From Halorussus ruber (GTDB lineage Archaea > Halobacteriota > Halobacteria > Halobacteriales > Haladaptataceae), in assembly GCF_004765785.1 (NCBI RefSeq), contig NZ_SBIT01000002.1, forward strand, positions 186,001-250,000: DNA of 64,000 bases, given 5' to 3'. The stretch's first letter is position 1, and each line of letters begins with the position of its first letter. Below, one piece after another: positions 35,743-43,857 of the stretch. The position numbers and the translations under genes are program-made. The notes under the pieces were generated by a model. The model saw only the letters and a list, made by a program, of their open reading frames with translations, was not told the origin of the DNA and did no database searches.

Positions 35743-37203
35743 TCACTCTTCACCGAATTGCTCCTCGCCCGAGAGTTGCCGCCGAAGTGCCGCGCGGTCG
35801 AGTTCACCGGTCGAGCGCCGGGGGAGCGACTCCGCGCGGTCGAGTTCCGGCAGGGCCGCGCCGTCGGGGAGTTCGTCGCCCAGAAATTCGCGGAGTTCGC
35901 TGGGGTCGGCCTCGCCGACGAACGCCGCCAGCACGCCCTCGGACGCCGGAACTACTCCGGCCGCGGTGACGCCGGACCGGGCTTCGAGCGCTCGCTCGAC
36001 TCGGCCGGGGTCGATACGGGCCGACTCGGATTCCGAGGAGTCCGAGTCGCCCGCCGAACTCACGAGGTAGTAGTCGCCGTCTTCGCGGACGGCGAGGTCG
36101 CCCGCGGCGACCCACTCCGAAAATTCGTCGGTACCGCCATCCGCTGTCAGGTATCCGCGGGGCGTCACCGGCCCGCGGAACTGGAGTTCGCCGACCTCGG
36201 AGTCAGGTTCCGCGTCCCCCGCACCTGCGATTCGGACCTCGCAGTCGGGGACGGGTCGGCCCACGCAGTCGGGGCCGAAGTCGTCGTCCCCGTCCGCTTT
36301 GCTCGCTCGGTCGGGCGGCACGTAGAGGTTGTTCGGCCCGGTATCGACTCGGCCGTAGGTCCGGACCACCGGCGCGCGCCGGGCCAACTCCTCGCGGGCG
36401 TCGGCGGGGAGCGCCGAGCGCGTGCCGAACCACTCGACGCTCCCGAGGTCGGCGTCCGCGAACGCCTCGTTCTCGACCAGTTCGCGGTACTCGGTCGCGC
36501 CGCCGAGGAGCAGGGTCGCGCCTTCCTCCTCGACCGCCGAGAGCGCGTCCTCGGGGTTGAACGCCCGGAGGAGGGCGGTTCGCCCGCCGACGTAGAGCAG
36601 GGGGAGCGCGAGCCGGAGGAGGCCGTCGGCGTCCGAGAAGGGGAACAAGGCGGGCGCGCAGTCGTCCCGGCCGAGGCCCCACGCGGCCGCCGCGGTGATG
36701 CAGTTCCACTCGACTGCTCGCGCCGGGAAGTCCACCACGCGCTCGCCGTCCTCGGTGTGGAGGTAGAGCAGGGAGTCTTCTCGACTGCGCTCGACCGATT
36801 CGTAGTCGGCCCCCTCGTGGCGACCCAAATCCTCGAACGAGTGGGTCTGCTCGTCGGGGAGGCCCCGGACGAGGTCGCGCTGGGCCTCCTCGTGGACGAC
36901 GACCTCGGGGTCGATTGTCTCCAGCGGGCGCTCGACGGTGGCGGGCGTGAGTCGGTGAGAGACGGGCGCGAAAATCGCGCCGAGTCGCCGGACCGCGAAC
37001 AGGAGCGCCAGCGTCTCGACGCGATTCCGAGACACGACTGTTACCGTGTCGCCCGGCCCGACGCCGAGCGCCGAGAGCCTGCGCGCCATCGCGTCGGCCT
37101 CGGATTCGAGGTCGGCGTAGCTGACCCGGCGGTCGGCGTCCACGTCCACGACCGCGGTTCGGTCCCCCCAGAGCGCGGCCCGGCGTGAGAGCGAGAGCGT
37201 CAT
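35743..37203 (-). CDS. Divergent AMP-binding (acyl-CoA synthetase-like) protein, probably inactive
   Basis: 486 residues with overall ANL-superfamily layout (RRVSYADLESEADAMARRLSALGVGPGDTV, GAIFAPVSHRLTPATVE, VGELQFRGPVTPRGYL). Key catalytic motifs are altered. The phosphate loop normally T-S-G-T-T-G-x-P-K is absent (the place reads LLYLHTEDGERVVDFPARAVE). The A10 lysine loop, normally RTxTGKxxR, reads RRSTGELDRAAL, so Lys is replaced by Glu. The A7-like AAGDLAVREDGDYYLVS keeps its Asp. Enzymic adenylation therefore seems unlikely; a regulatory or degraded role is inferred. Neighbours give no hint. Confidence 0.75.
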   Translation of the reverse strand: MTLSLSRRAALWGDRTAVVDVDADRRVSYADLESEADAMARRLSALGVGPGDTVTVVSRNRVETLALLFAVRRLGAIFAPVSHRLTPATVERPLETIDPEVVVHEEAQRDLVRGLPDEQTHSFEDLGRHEGADYESVERSREDSLLYLHTEDGERVVDFPARAVEWNCITAAAAWGLGRDDCAPALFPFSDADGLLRLALPLLYVGGRTALLRAFNPEDALSAVEEEGATLLLGGATEYRELVENEAFADADLGSVEWFGTRSALPADAREELARRAPVVRTYGRVDTGPNNLYVPPDRASKADGDDDFGPDCVGRPVPDCEVRIAGAGDAEPDSEVGELQFRGPVTPRGYLTADGGTDEFSEWVAAGDLAVREDGDYYLVSSAGDSDSSESESARIDPGRVERALEARSGVTAAGVVPASEGVLAAFVGEADPSELREFLGDELPDGAALPELDRAESLPRRSTGELDRAALRRQLSGEEQFGEE

Positions 37204-37304
37204 GGAAGGAGGTTCGGCGCGGGCGACCGTAGGCGTTGTTGCGGCGACTCGAAAAACGCGATTCAGAGCGAGCAGTCACCGACTTCTTCTCTATGAGAGT
37301 CGTG

Positions 37305-37436
37305 GTCGCTCAGCGGGAGATTTTGCAGGCGCAGAACTGCGCCCGCGAAATAGCGCCACGCTGAGACGACTACAGTGGACGTAAGCGACCGGCCCCTTTC
37401 AGTCCACCCAAACGTGCCAATCGTCTCGCCGAGCGT
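37305..37436 (+). repeat. Copy C (partial) of the dispersed structured element
   Basis: The 3' flank GACCGGCCCCTTTCAGTCCACCCAAACG is intact and the tail ends GCCGAGCG. The inner helices are present: GTCG..CAGCG (37305-37315) with CGCTG..CGAC (37359-37370), ATTTTGC (37320-37326) with GCGAAAT (37345-37351), and GGCGCA-GAAC-TGCGCC (37328-37343). The 5' outer arm and the AAAGCCCC flank are missing. It lies between the AMP-binding and alpha/beta-hydrolase genes. Confidence 0.65.
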
Positions 37437-37488
37437 CTGCTGGTGGATTTAGTTGTTGAGTTGCGTCAGCCTTTCCTCCCCGTCACGG

Positions 37489-37626
37489 TTACTTCTCCAA
37501 CCTTCTCCACGCTTCGCTCGACACGTCTCCCCACTCCTCGGAGAGTGTTTCAGCGCTCTCGGACGCACTCCGATAGGCAATAGCCAACTCGTTCTCGTCA
37601 GGAGTATCCGACTCAGTTTTCCTCAT
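37489..37626 (-). CDS. Small acidic helical protein (45 residues)
   Basis: A short frame from ATG 37626 to TAA 37489: begins MRKTESDTPDENELAIAYRS and ends WGDVSSEAWRRLEK. It has an Ala/Glu/Ser-rich helical pattern with Trp residues and haloarchaeal acidity. It overlaps the gap after the hydrolase gene (its stop at 37634 is 7 bp before this ATG), so it may be the last cistron of that transcript. Such short proteins are often antitoxin-like or regulatory, but no function can be assigned. Confidence 0.6.
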   Translation of the reverse strand: MRKTESDTPDENELAIAYRSASESAETLSEEWGDVSSEAWRRLEK

Positions 37627-37633
37627 GGCAAGG

Positions 37634-38437
37634 TCACTCTCCTTCCTCGTAGTCCGCCAAGAACCCGACGAGCGCGTCGTTGACCGCCTTGGACTGCTCC
37701 ACGAAGAAGAAGCGTTCGCCGGGGAACTCCCGGAACTCGCCCTTCGGGAGGCCGTCTGCCAGCAGACGGCCGTTCTCGGCGGGAATCACCCGGTCGTCGG
37801 CACCGTGGAGGACCAGCGCGGGCGTCGTGATTTCGTAGAGGCTGTCGCTGACGTCGAAGTCGGCCATCGCGTCGAGGTGGCCGCGCTGGGCCTCGGGGGT
37901 GGCGTCCTCGGCGCGTCGCCAGCGCAGGATTCGTTCGAGGAGGTCCTCGGTCTCGAATAGCTCCTCGCTGGCGACCGGTTCGAGCGACGTTCGGAGCGAG
38001 GAGGTCTCCTCGGGGTTGGCCGCCAGTCGCTCGCGCACGTCGTCGGAGATGGGTTCCGCGCGCCGACCGCCCGGCGAGGAGCCGAGAATCGTCAGCGTTC
38101 GAGCGCGAGAGTAGTCGAGAGCGTACTGGAGCGCCACCATTCCGCCCATCCCCGCGCCGACGAGGTGGGCCTTGCGCGCGCCGTGGTCGGCGAGGACGGC
38201 TTCGAGGTCCGCGGCCATCTCCGCGATGCTGTAGGAGTCGGGCGCGTCGGAGTCGCCGGTGCCGCGCGTACTCGGGACGACGACCTCGTAGGGACCGGCG
38301 AGCGCGGGATACTGCCAACTCCACTGCCACGGGCCGTAGCCCGCGTCCGCGAGGAGGACGACGGGGGTGTCGCTCTGGGTCGCGTCGCCGCTGACTTCGT
38401 ACTGGATAGAGACGCCGCCGTTGTCCGCGTAGGGCAT
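37634..38437 (-). CDS. Alpha/beta-hydrolase fold protein lacking the nucleophile
   Basis: 267 residues with a clear alpha/beta-hydrolase fold (PVVLLADAGYGPWQWSWQY, VVPSTRGTGDSDAPDSY, ALVLHGADDRVIPAENG). At the nucleophile elbow the sequence is HLVGAGMGGMVAL, so the usual GxSxG serine is glycine. The C-terminal histidine site (normally GHxxxxE) reads PGERFFFVEQS. Only the acid Asp in GADDRVIP remains. Hydrolysis by the usual triad is therefore unlikely; a binding or lyase-like role is possible. ATG 38437 (MPYADNGGVSIQYEV) is the fitting start. Confidence 0.78.
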   Translation of the reverse strand: MPYADNGGVSIQYEVSGDATQSDTPVVLLADAGYGPWQWSWQYPALAGPYEVVVPSTRGTGDSDAPDSYSIAEMAADLEAVLADHGARKAHLVGAGMGGMVALQYALDYSRARTLTILGSSPGGRRAEPISDDVRERLAANPEETSSLRTSLEPVASEELFETEDLLERILRWRRAEDATPEAQRGHLDAMADFDVSDSLYEITTPALVLHGADDRVIPAENGRLLADGLPKGEFREFPGERFFFVEQSKAVNDALVGFLADYEEGE

Positions 38438-38539
38438 GCGCGGCGATTCGGGGCCGCGGCGTTTCACCGTTTCCTTCGAGCGACGCGTGGTCGGCCGACT
38501 GCGCTAGAACTTTGTTCGCGGTGGCGCAACCCGGAAGCC

Positions 38540-39706
38540 ATGAAGGCCATCAAGGACAGCGTCCACGACCACATCCCGGTTTGCCCGCTCGCCTCGGACC
38601 TGCTCGACACGCCCGAACTCCAGCGCCTGCGCCACATCAAGCAACTCAGCACGGTCCGACTGGTCTATCCCTCCGCGAACCACACCCGGTTCGAACACAG
38701 CCTCGGCGTCTACTACCTCGCCCGCGAGGCCTGCTCGCTCCTCGGCGTCGAGGGGCAGCGGGCGAAGGCGGTCCGGGCCGCCGCGCTCCTCCACGACGTG
38801 GGCCACGGTCCCTACGGCCACCAGACCGAGGGCATCATCGAGCGCCGACTCGGCAAGCACCACGACGAGGTCGGCGACCTCCTCGCGTCGGGCCGCCTCG
38901 CCGACGTGCTGGAATCCCACGGCCTCAGTCCCGCGGAGGTGGCCGAACTGGTCGAGGGGCAGGGGAAACTCGGCCAACTCGTCGCCGGGGAACTCGACGT
39001 GGACCGGATGGACTACCTCGTGCGCGACGCTCACCACACCGGGGTCCCCTACGGCACCATCGACCACTCGCGCCTGCTGGCGGCGCTCCAGTTCCGCGAC
39101 GACGAGTTGGTCCTCTCCGCGGGCAACGTCCAGACCGCCGAGGGGACGCTGGTCGCCCGGACGCTGATGAACGCGACGGTCTACCGCCACCACGTCTCGC
39201 GCATCGCTGGCGAGATGCTCGAACGCGCCAGCGAGCGACTGCTTGACTCGACCGATTTGGACGCCGCCCAGTTCGCCCGGATGACCGACGCGCGCCTGCT
39301 GGGGACTTTGCGGGACTGCGAGGAGACCGCCGACGCCGCCCGGCGACTCGAACATCGGGACCTCTACAAGCGCGCGGTCTGGGCCAAGTTCGACGCGGTA
39401 CCGGAGTCGGTCGTCAGCGCCGACCGCGAGGCGGTTCGGTCGTTCGAGCGCGACATCGCGGGCGTCGCCGGGGTGTCGCCCGAGGAGGTGCTGGTGGACA
39501 CGCCCGGCGAACCCAGCATGCCCGAGACCTCGACCCGCGTGGTCGTGGACGGCGAAGTGCGGCGACTCGCCGACGAGTCGCCGCTGGTCGAGGGCCTGCG
39601 GGCCGCCGGACGCGCCCAGTGGCGACTCGGGGTCTACGCCCCCGAGGAGTCGGTTTCGGAGGTCTGCGCGGCGGCCGAGCGCGTGCTGGGCGTCGAGGTC
39701 GAATAG
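38540..39706 (+). CDS. HD-domain phosphohydrolase (dNTPase/SAMHD1-like)
   Basis: 388 residues. HD motif set: HTRFEHSLGVYYLA, AALLHDVGHGPYGH, and ELDVDRMDYLVRDAHHTGV (H...HD...D ligands). It starts MKAIKDSVHDHIPVCPLA with the substrate region QRLRHIKQLSTVRLVYP found in archaeal and bacterial SAMHD1-like proteins. It probably hydrolyses dNTPs; not proven. ATG 38540 is chosen, since the open frame before it overlaps the hydrolase gene promoter region and is shadow. Confidence 0.9.
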   Translation: MKAIKDSVHDHIPVCPLASDLLDTPELQRLRHIKQLSTVRLVYPSANHTRFEHSLGVYYLAREACSLLGVEGQRAKAVRAAALLHDVGHGPYGHQTEGIIERRLGKHHDEVGDLLASGRLADVLESHGLSPAEVAELVEGQGKLGQLVAGELDVDRMDYLVRDAHHTGVPYGTIDHSRLLAALQFRDDELVLSAGNVQTAEGTLVARTLMNATVYRHHVSRIAGEMLERASERLLDSTDLDAAQFARMTDARLLGTLRDCEETADAARRLEHRDLYKRAVWAKFDAVPESVVSADREAVRSFERDIAGVAGVSPEEVLVDTPGEPSMPETSTRVVVDGEVRRLADESPLVEGLRAAGRAQWRLGVYAPEESVSEVCAAAERVLGVEVE

Positions 39707-39764
39707 CGCGTGGCGCGAAAGCGCCGCTTCAGAAACCTATAGTTGTCTTAAAGAAATCTATCTG

Positions 39765-39777
39765 GTTCTTAAAGAAC
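39765..39777. repeat. AT palindrome GTTCTTAAAGAAC between converging genes
   Basis: A perfect palindrome GTTCTT-A-AAGAAC; a sister site TCTTAAAGAAATCTA lies about 20 bp before it. It sits between the 3' ends of the HD and Dps genes, which favours termination. Confidence 0.5.
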
Positions 39778-39813
39778 TGTATTTATTTCTTCGCCGTCGC
39801 TAACAGTTGGTTC

Positions 39814-40692
39814 TCAGTAGCCGGAACTGCCGTATCGGCGGTCGGTCCGAGGCGGTTGGCTCTGAGTCTGACCGCTCGTCTGACCGGATTGGCCGCCCGT
39901 CTGGCTGGTCTGACTGCTCCGACTACTCATCTGTCCGGATTGACCACTTGCCCGACCGGACTGACCGCCCATCTGGCTCGTCTGGGACTGCTCGCGGTAC
40001 TGCGAGGGCTGACCGCCCTGCGAGGAGCCCGCGCCCTGCACCCCTTCCTGCATCGACGCGCCCGGACGCTGCGGAATCGCCTCGGGGTCGACCGCTTGCA
40101 GGTGCGCTTCGAGGAAGTACAGTTGCTTGTCCACCTCCCGCGAGAGTTCGGTGTACATGTCGGCGGTGTCCTCGTCGTCGCGCTCGACCGCGGCCTCGAT
40201 TTCGCGCCGGAGGTTGTTTCCGTGGATGCCGACGCGCTCGACCAGCGCCTCGACGTACTCCGGCCCGGTGGTCACGTCCGCCGGAATCTCGGGAATCCGG
40301 GTGTTGGACGCCGCCGAGCGGACGGTGCCGTTGGCCTCGCCGCCGAGCGCCGTCGCGCGCTCGGCGATGATGTCGGCGTGTTCTTCGAGCGTCTCGGCTA
40401 TCTCGTCGAACAGCAGGTGCAGCTGGTAGAAGTTCATCCCCTTGACGTTCCAGTGGGCGAACTTGCATTGGGTCATCAGGTCGGTCGTGTCGGCGAGGCT
40501 CTGGTTGAGCATCCCGACCATCGTTCGGCGGGTCTCCTCCGGAAGCCCCACCGCGGACCGGAACATCTGCGGTCGTCGCCCGCCGGATTCGTTACTGCTC
40601 CCCATTCGGCCGCCGCGTCGAGACCGACCGCTTCGGCGCGTTTGGCTACTGCGTCGTGACTGTCGAGTCTGACGCTCCCGTTGTGAACTCAT
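39814..40692 (-). CDS. dps: Dps-family ferritin with long low-complexity tails
   Basis: 292 residues. Residues about 45-205 are the Dps four-helix bundle (FAHWNVKGMNFYQLHLLFDEIAE with the His, Asp and Glu of the inter-subunit ferroxidase site; VDKQLYFLEAHLQAVDPE at the end). The N-terminus is Arg/Ser-rich (SQRERQTRQSRRSSQTRRSG), suited to DNA binding. After residue about 215 the tail is Gln/Ser/Gly-rich (SGQSGQMSSRSSQTSQTGGQ). The usual haloarchaeal DpsA has about 180 residues, so both tails are additions. It stores iron and protects DNA in starvation or oxidative stress. Confidence 0.88.
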   Translation of the reverse strand: MSSQRERQTRQSRRSSQTRRSGRSRRGGRMGSSNESGGRRPQMFRSAVGLPEETRRTMVGMLNQSLADTTDLMTQCKFAHWNVKGMNFYQLHLLFDEIAETLEEHADIIAERATALGGEANGTVRSAASNTRIPEIPADVTTGPEYVEALVERVGIHGNNLRREIEAAVERDDEDTADMYTELSREVDKQLYFLEAHLQAVDPEAIPQRPGASMQEGVQGAGSSQGGQPSQYREQSQTSQMGGQSGRASGQSGQMSSRSSQTSQTGGQSGQTSGQTQSQPPRTDRRYGSSGY

Positions 40693-40773
40693 AGTTTCTC
40701 CCCCACCTCGTGGACGACGACTGCGAGTAAGAAAGTTCGGGCGAAGGGTGGCGCTGAGTGCCCCCGAGTACCA

Positions 40774-40783
40774 AGACTTTTAC
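40774..40783 (+). promoter_or_regulatory. TATA-like element of the DUF7529 gene
   Basis: AGACTTTTAC lies 24-33 nt before ATG 40807. No Shine-Dalgarno sequence is evident, so leaderless translation is likely. Confidence 0.4.
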
Positions 40784-40806
40784 CCTTTAAAGCCGCGTTC
40801 GAAACC

Positions 40807-41439
40807 ATGAGCGACGACGCCGAGGAGCGCGACGAGTTGGCGGACGACGCCGAAGTACCCGAAGACTTTGACGAAGCGGACCTCGAAGAACTCGCCGAAG
40901 AGGACCCGGTCGCCGGGTTCGAGCAGGCGGGCGAAATCCCCGGCACGCACCTCCGGGCCGCGGAGTTCTGGGACGAAATCATCTCCGACATGGAGGCCAC
41001 CGCCGACGAGTACGAGGCCGACGGGTGGGACACGCTCCAACTCCACCCCGGCGACGTGACCGCGCTCGTGCCCGACGACAACGACGAGCGGTTCGGTCTC
41101 GACGTGCTGGTCCCCGACGACGAGTTCGCCGAACTCGAATCGCTGCTGGACGGCGGCGTGGCCTTCGACGCCTACGAGGCCTTCCGGGCGATGGCCGACG
41201 GACTGGTCCTGTTCGTGGTCGCCATGGAGGACCGCGACAGCGAAGTCGCCGTCCTCTACCCGGCCTACTACGACGCCCAGAACGCCCAGACGATGCTCAC
41301 GACCGCCGAGAGCGCCGGAGAGATGCACACCTACGTCCGGACGCTGACCGACGAGCAGATCGAGTTCACCCACGACGAACCCCAGAACTTCGGCCCGCCG
41401 ACCGGCGAGGGCGAGGAGACGGACGTAGACGCCGAGTGA
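40807..41439 (+). CDS. DUF7529-type acidic protein
   Basis: 210 residues, strongly acidic at the N-terminus (about 40 residues) and with a single alpha/beta domain (HLRAAEFWDEIISDMEATADEYEADGWDTLQLHPGDVTAL, VVAMEDRDSEVAVLYPAYYDA, MLTTAESAGEMHTYVRTL). It matches a haloarchaea-only family of unknown function. Soluble, no export signal. Divergent from dps. Confidence 0.78.
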   Translation: MSDDAEERDELADDAEVPEDFDEADLEELAEEDPVAGFEQAGEIPGTHLRAAEFWDEIISDMEATADEYEADGWDTLQLHPGDVTALVPDDNDERFGLDVLVPDDEFAELESLLDGGVAFDAYEAFRAMADGLVLFVVAMEDRDSEVAVLYPAYYDAQNAQTMLTTAESAGEMHTYVRTLTDEQIEFTHDEPQNFGPPTGEGEETDVDAE

Positions 41440-41554
41440 GGCGACGCGACGAGGAGGCGAACGCGAACGAGCGACCACTTCTACACTCTCACCCGACGAA
41501 CCAACACGCTCGGCCGATGGACCAATACGGCCGAACGCCGAACCTCCCTGGCGA

Positions 41555-42604
41555 ATGCTCGGAGGGGACATCGACTCGCCGACCGAAATCACCGACACCA
41601 TCGAGAAACCCGACCGAGGAGCGCTCCGGCGCGCGCTGTTCGACGTCAAGCGCTGGTTCCTGCTCGACGCGAACCGATGGGTCGTCGTCGGCCTCCTCGG
41701 CGTCGGCACCTTTCTGCTGACCGTCGCTGTCGGCACCTTCGGCCCGGTGTCGGTCCAGCGATTCCTCACGCGGGGCGTCTCGCCAGCGACTGCGCTCGTG
41801 GAACTGATGAAGACCGTCGTCTCGGTCGTGACCATCGTCCTCTCCATCAATCAACTCGTCCTCTCGCCGGAGTTGGGGCCGGTCAGCGACCAGCGCGGCC
41901 GATTGGAGGACACGATGGGACTCCGCAGGCGGAGCGAGGGCCTGCTGGACGACACCGTGAGTCCCCTCTCGCCGGGCCAGTATCTCGACGACCTCGTGTC
42001 GGCGCTCCGCGACCGGGCCTCCTCGCTCCCCGACGCCATCGACGGCGGCCCGGACCTCCAGTCGGACCTCGAAGCGTTCGCCCGCGACCTCGAATCCGAC
42101 GCCGGAAGCGTCAACGACGATCTCGAAGACGCGAAGTTCGGCGACTTCGAGGCGGTCGCGGCAGCGATGAATCTCGACACCTCGGGCAAGATACGACGCC
42201 TGCGCCTGATTCGCAAGGAGTACGAAGAGCAACTGAACGACGAGGAGAGGGAGGCGCTGGTCGAGATGATAAACGCCATCGAGTTGTTCGTCACCGCGCG
42301 GAGTTACCTGAAGACGACCTACATCCGGACCGAGTTCATCAACTTCTCGCGGGCGCTACTCTACGTCGGCCTCCCGTCACTACTGCTGGCGTTCTACGCC
42401 ACGCAAATCTACGACCCCGGCGTCTTCCCCGCCACGACCTTCGGAGTCGAGAATCGGCTCTGGTTCGTGAGTACCGCGGTCACAATCGCACTCCTCCCGT
42501 TCGTGACGCTCATCTCGTACATCTCGCGGCTGGCGACGGTCTCCCAATCGACGCTGTTCATCGGGCCGTTCGTCGCCGGGAGCGAGGAACACGAGGAGGA
42601 CTGA
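41555..42604 (+). CDS. Haloarchaeal four-helix membrane protein, unknown
   Basis: 349 residues. Two helices near the front (WVVVGLLGVGTFLLTVAVGTF, TALVELMKTVVSVVTIVLSIN), a cytoplasmic helical block of about 140 residues, and two helices near the end (LLYVGLPSLLLAFYAT, FVSTAVTIALLPFVTLISYI). The block contains a charged coiled-coil-like helix (LIRKEYEEQLNDEEREALVEM). No known family signature seen. A signalling or channel-like role would be speculation. Confidence 0.75.
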   Translation: MLGGDIDSPTEITDTIEKPDRGALRRALFDVKRWFLLDANRWVVVGLLGVGTFLLTVAVGTFGPVSVQRFLTRGVSPATALVELMKTVVSVVTIVLSINQLVLSPELGPVSDQRGRLEDTMGLRRRSEGLLDDTVSPLSPGQYLDDLVSALRDRASSLPDAIDGGPDLQSDLEAFARDLESDAGSVNDDLEDAKFGDFEAVAAAMNLDTSGKIRRLRLIRKEYEEQLNDEEREALVEMINAIELFVTARSYLKTTYIRTEFINFSRALLYVGLPSLLLAFYATQIYDPGVFPATTFGVENRLWFVSTAVTIALLPFVTLISYISRLATVSQSTLFIGPFVAGSEEHEED

Positions 42605-42617
42605 CGGATTAAATCTC

Positions 42618-43382
42618 TCAGTCGTCGGCTTCCGCACCCGCGTCGGCGTCCGAGGCCTCCATCTCGTGGCCGCAGTTGGGGCACTCCAGTTCGTCGTGGC
42701 GCAACTGCTCGCTGGCCGACCGGACCTCGCGCATCACGCCCGAGATTCGGTCCTCGGCCTCAAGTTCCTCGTCGACGGACAAATCGACGCCCTCGACTTC
42801 CAGCAGGAACTTGGCGACCTCGGTCACCTCGTACATCATGTCGTCTAGCTCCTCGGCGGTGAAGAATCCGGACATCGCGCCGTAGAGGAAGGTCGCGCCC
42901 GCCTGCCGGACCTTGTCCTCGAACGAGGAGCGCGCCTGATTGACCGCCTGCGGGGTGTAGGTGTCGGTCATGAACGGGACGAGTTCCGGCAGGTTCTCGC
43001 CGATTTTGGTCATCTCGACCCCGGTTTCTGTCCGGAAGTCGGCGCAGAGCCGGGCGATGGCCCACTCGCGGGCGGTGATGTAGGTCCGGTCGCGCAGGAA
43101 CTCGTTGACGCGGTCGTACTCCGCGCCGTCCATCTTCTTGAATCGCTCGTACTTGCGAACGTCCGAGGGAATGTCGTCCGACTCGGGGATTTCGTCGTCA
43201 GAGGGTACGTCGTCTGTGGCGTCTTCTTCGGCCTCGGTCGCGTCAGCAGTCGCGTCGTCGCTGGCCTCGGATTCGGCGTCGGCAGGGGGGTTCGACTCGC
43301 GGTCGGCGTCCGTGGTGCGAGTCGGGTCGGCTTCGGCGTCCTGATTGTCGTTCTCGGAGGGACGCGGTGGGTCGTCTGCCAT
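42618..43382 (-). CDS. DUF5806-type protein with C-terminal zinc-ribbon-like Cys pair
   Basis: 254 residues. The first 75 are acidic and disordered (NQDAEADPTRTTDADRESN). Residues about 75-235 form a helical domain (RKYERFKKMDGAEYDRVNEFLRD, FEDKVRQAGATFLYGAMSGFF). Near the end, CPNCGHEMEA provides a half zinc ribbon. Haloarchaea-specific family of unknown function. ATG 43382; it converges with the membrane-protein gene (13 bp gap). Confidence 0.8.
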   Translation of the reverse strand: MADDPPRPSENDNQDAEADPTRTTDADRESNPPADAESEASDDATADATEAEEDATDDVPSDDEIPESDDIPSDVRKYERFKKMDGAEYDRVNEFLRDRTYITAREWAIARLCADFRTETGVEMTKIGENLPELVPFMTDTYTPQAVNQARSSFEDKVRQAGATFLYGAMSGFFTAEELDDMMYEVTEVAKFLLEVEGVDLSVDEELEAEDRISGVMREVRSASEQLRHDELECPNCGHEMEASDADAGAEADD

Positions 43383-43488
43383 GAATCGGGGTAGCGGTGG
43401 GAGGTGGAAAAGCGTATCGTCTGTCCCGGAGTGGCACGGAGTCGGTCGCCACACAACTGTTTTGTCGGAGGGCGCGGTTGGGGGAGAT

Positions 43489-43857
43489 ATGAACGTCCTG
43501 CTCGGAATCGGCGGAAGCGACGACTCGCTGCGCGCGCTCGAAGAAACTGTAGAGCGTGCGCAGGCCGCTGGCGACGACCTGACCGTCGTCGTCCTCGAAA
43601 ACCCCGAAAGCGACCGCGCGACCGACGAAATCGAGTCGCGGGTGTTCCAGACGCTCGAAGACGCCGAGTTCTCGGCCGAGGTCCGCCAGCTCTCGGGCGA
43701 CCCCGGAAGCCAACTCGTGGACCTCGCCGAGCGCGAAGGGTTCGACCAGATCGTCCTCGGCGGCGGCCAGCGCAGTCCGATGGGCAAAATCAAACTGGGC
43801 CACATCTCGGAGTTCGTCCTGCTGAACTCCCCGGTGAGCGTCAAGCTAGTACGATGA
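43489..43857 (+). CDS. Universal stress protein (UspA family)
   Basis: 122 residues with the UspA fold: MNVLLGIGGSDDSLRALEETVERA, FDQIVLGGGQRSPMGKIKLGHISEFVLLNSPVSV. The ATP-binding type GxxG-x9-G(S/T) is present as GGGQRSPMGKIKLGHIS. Role in stress tolerance is family-level. Its stop TGA overlaps the ATG of the next gene (ATGA), so the two are translationally coupled. Confidence 0.87.
   Translation: MNVLLGIGGSDDSLRALEETVERAQAAGDDLTVVVLENPESDRATDEIESRVFQTLEDAEFSAEVRQLSGDPGSQLVDLAEREGFDQIVLGGGQRSPMGKIKLGHISEFVLLNSPVSVKLVR

Noticed and set aside
38165-38539. N-terminal extension of the HD-domain protein
   Set aside because: It lies antisense to the hydrolase gene and lacks family similarity; ATG 38540 starts exactly at the conserved region.
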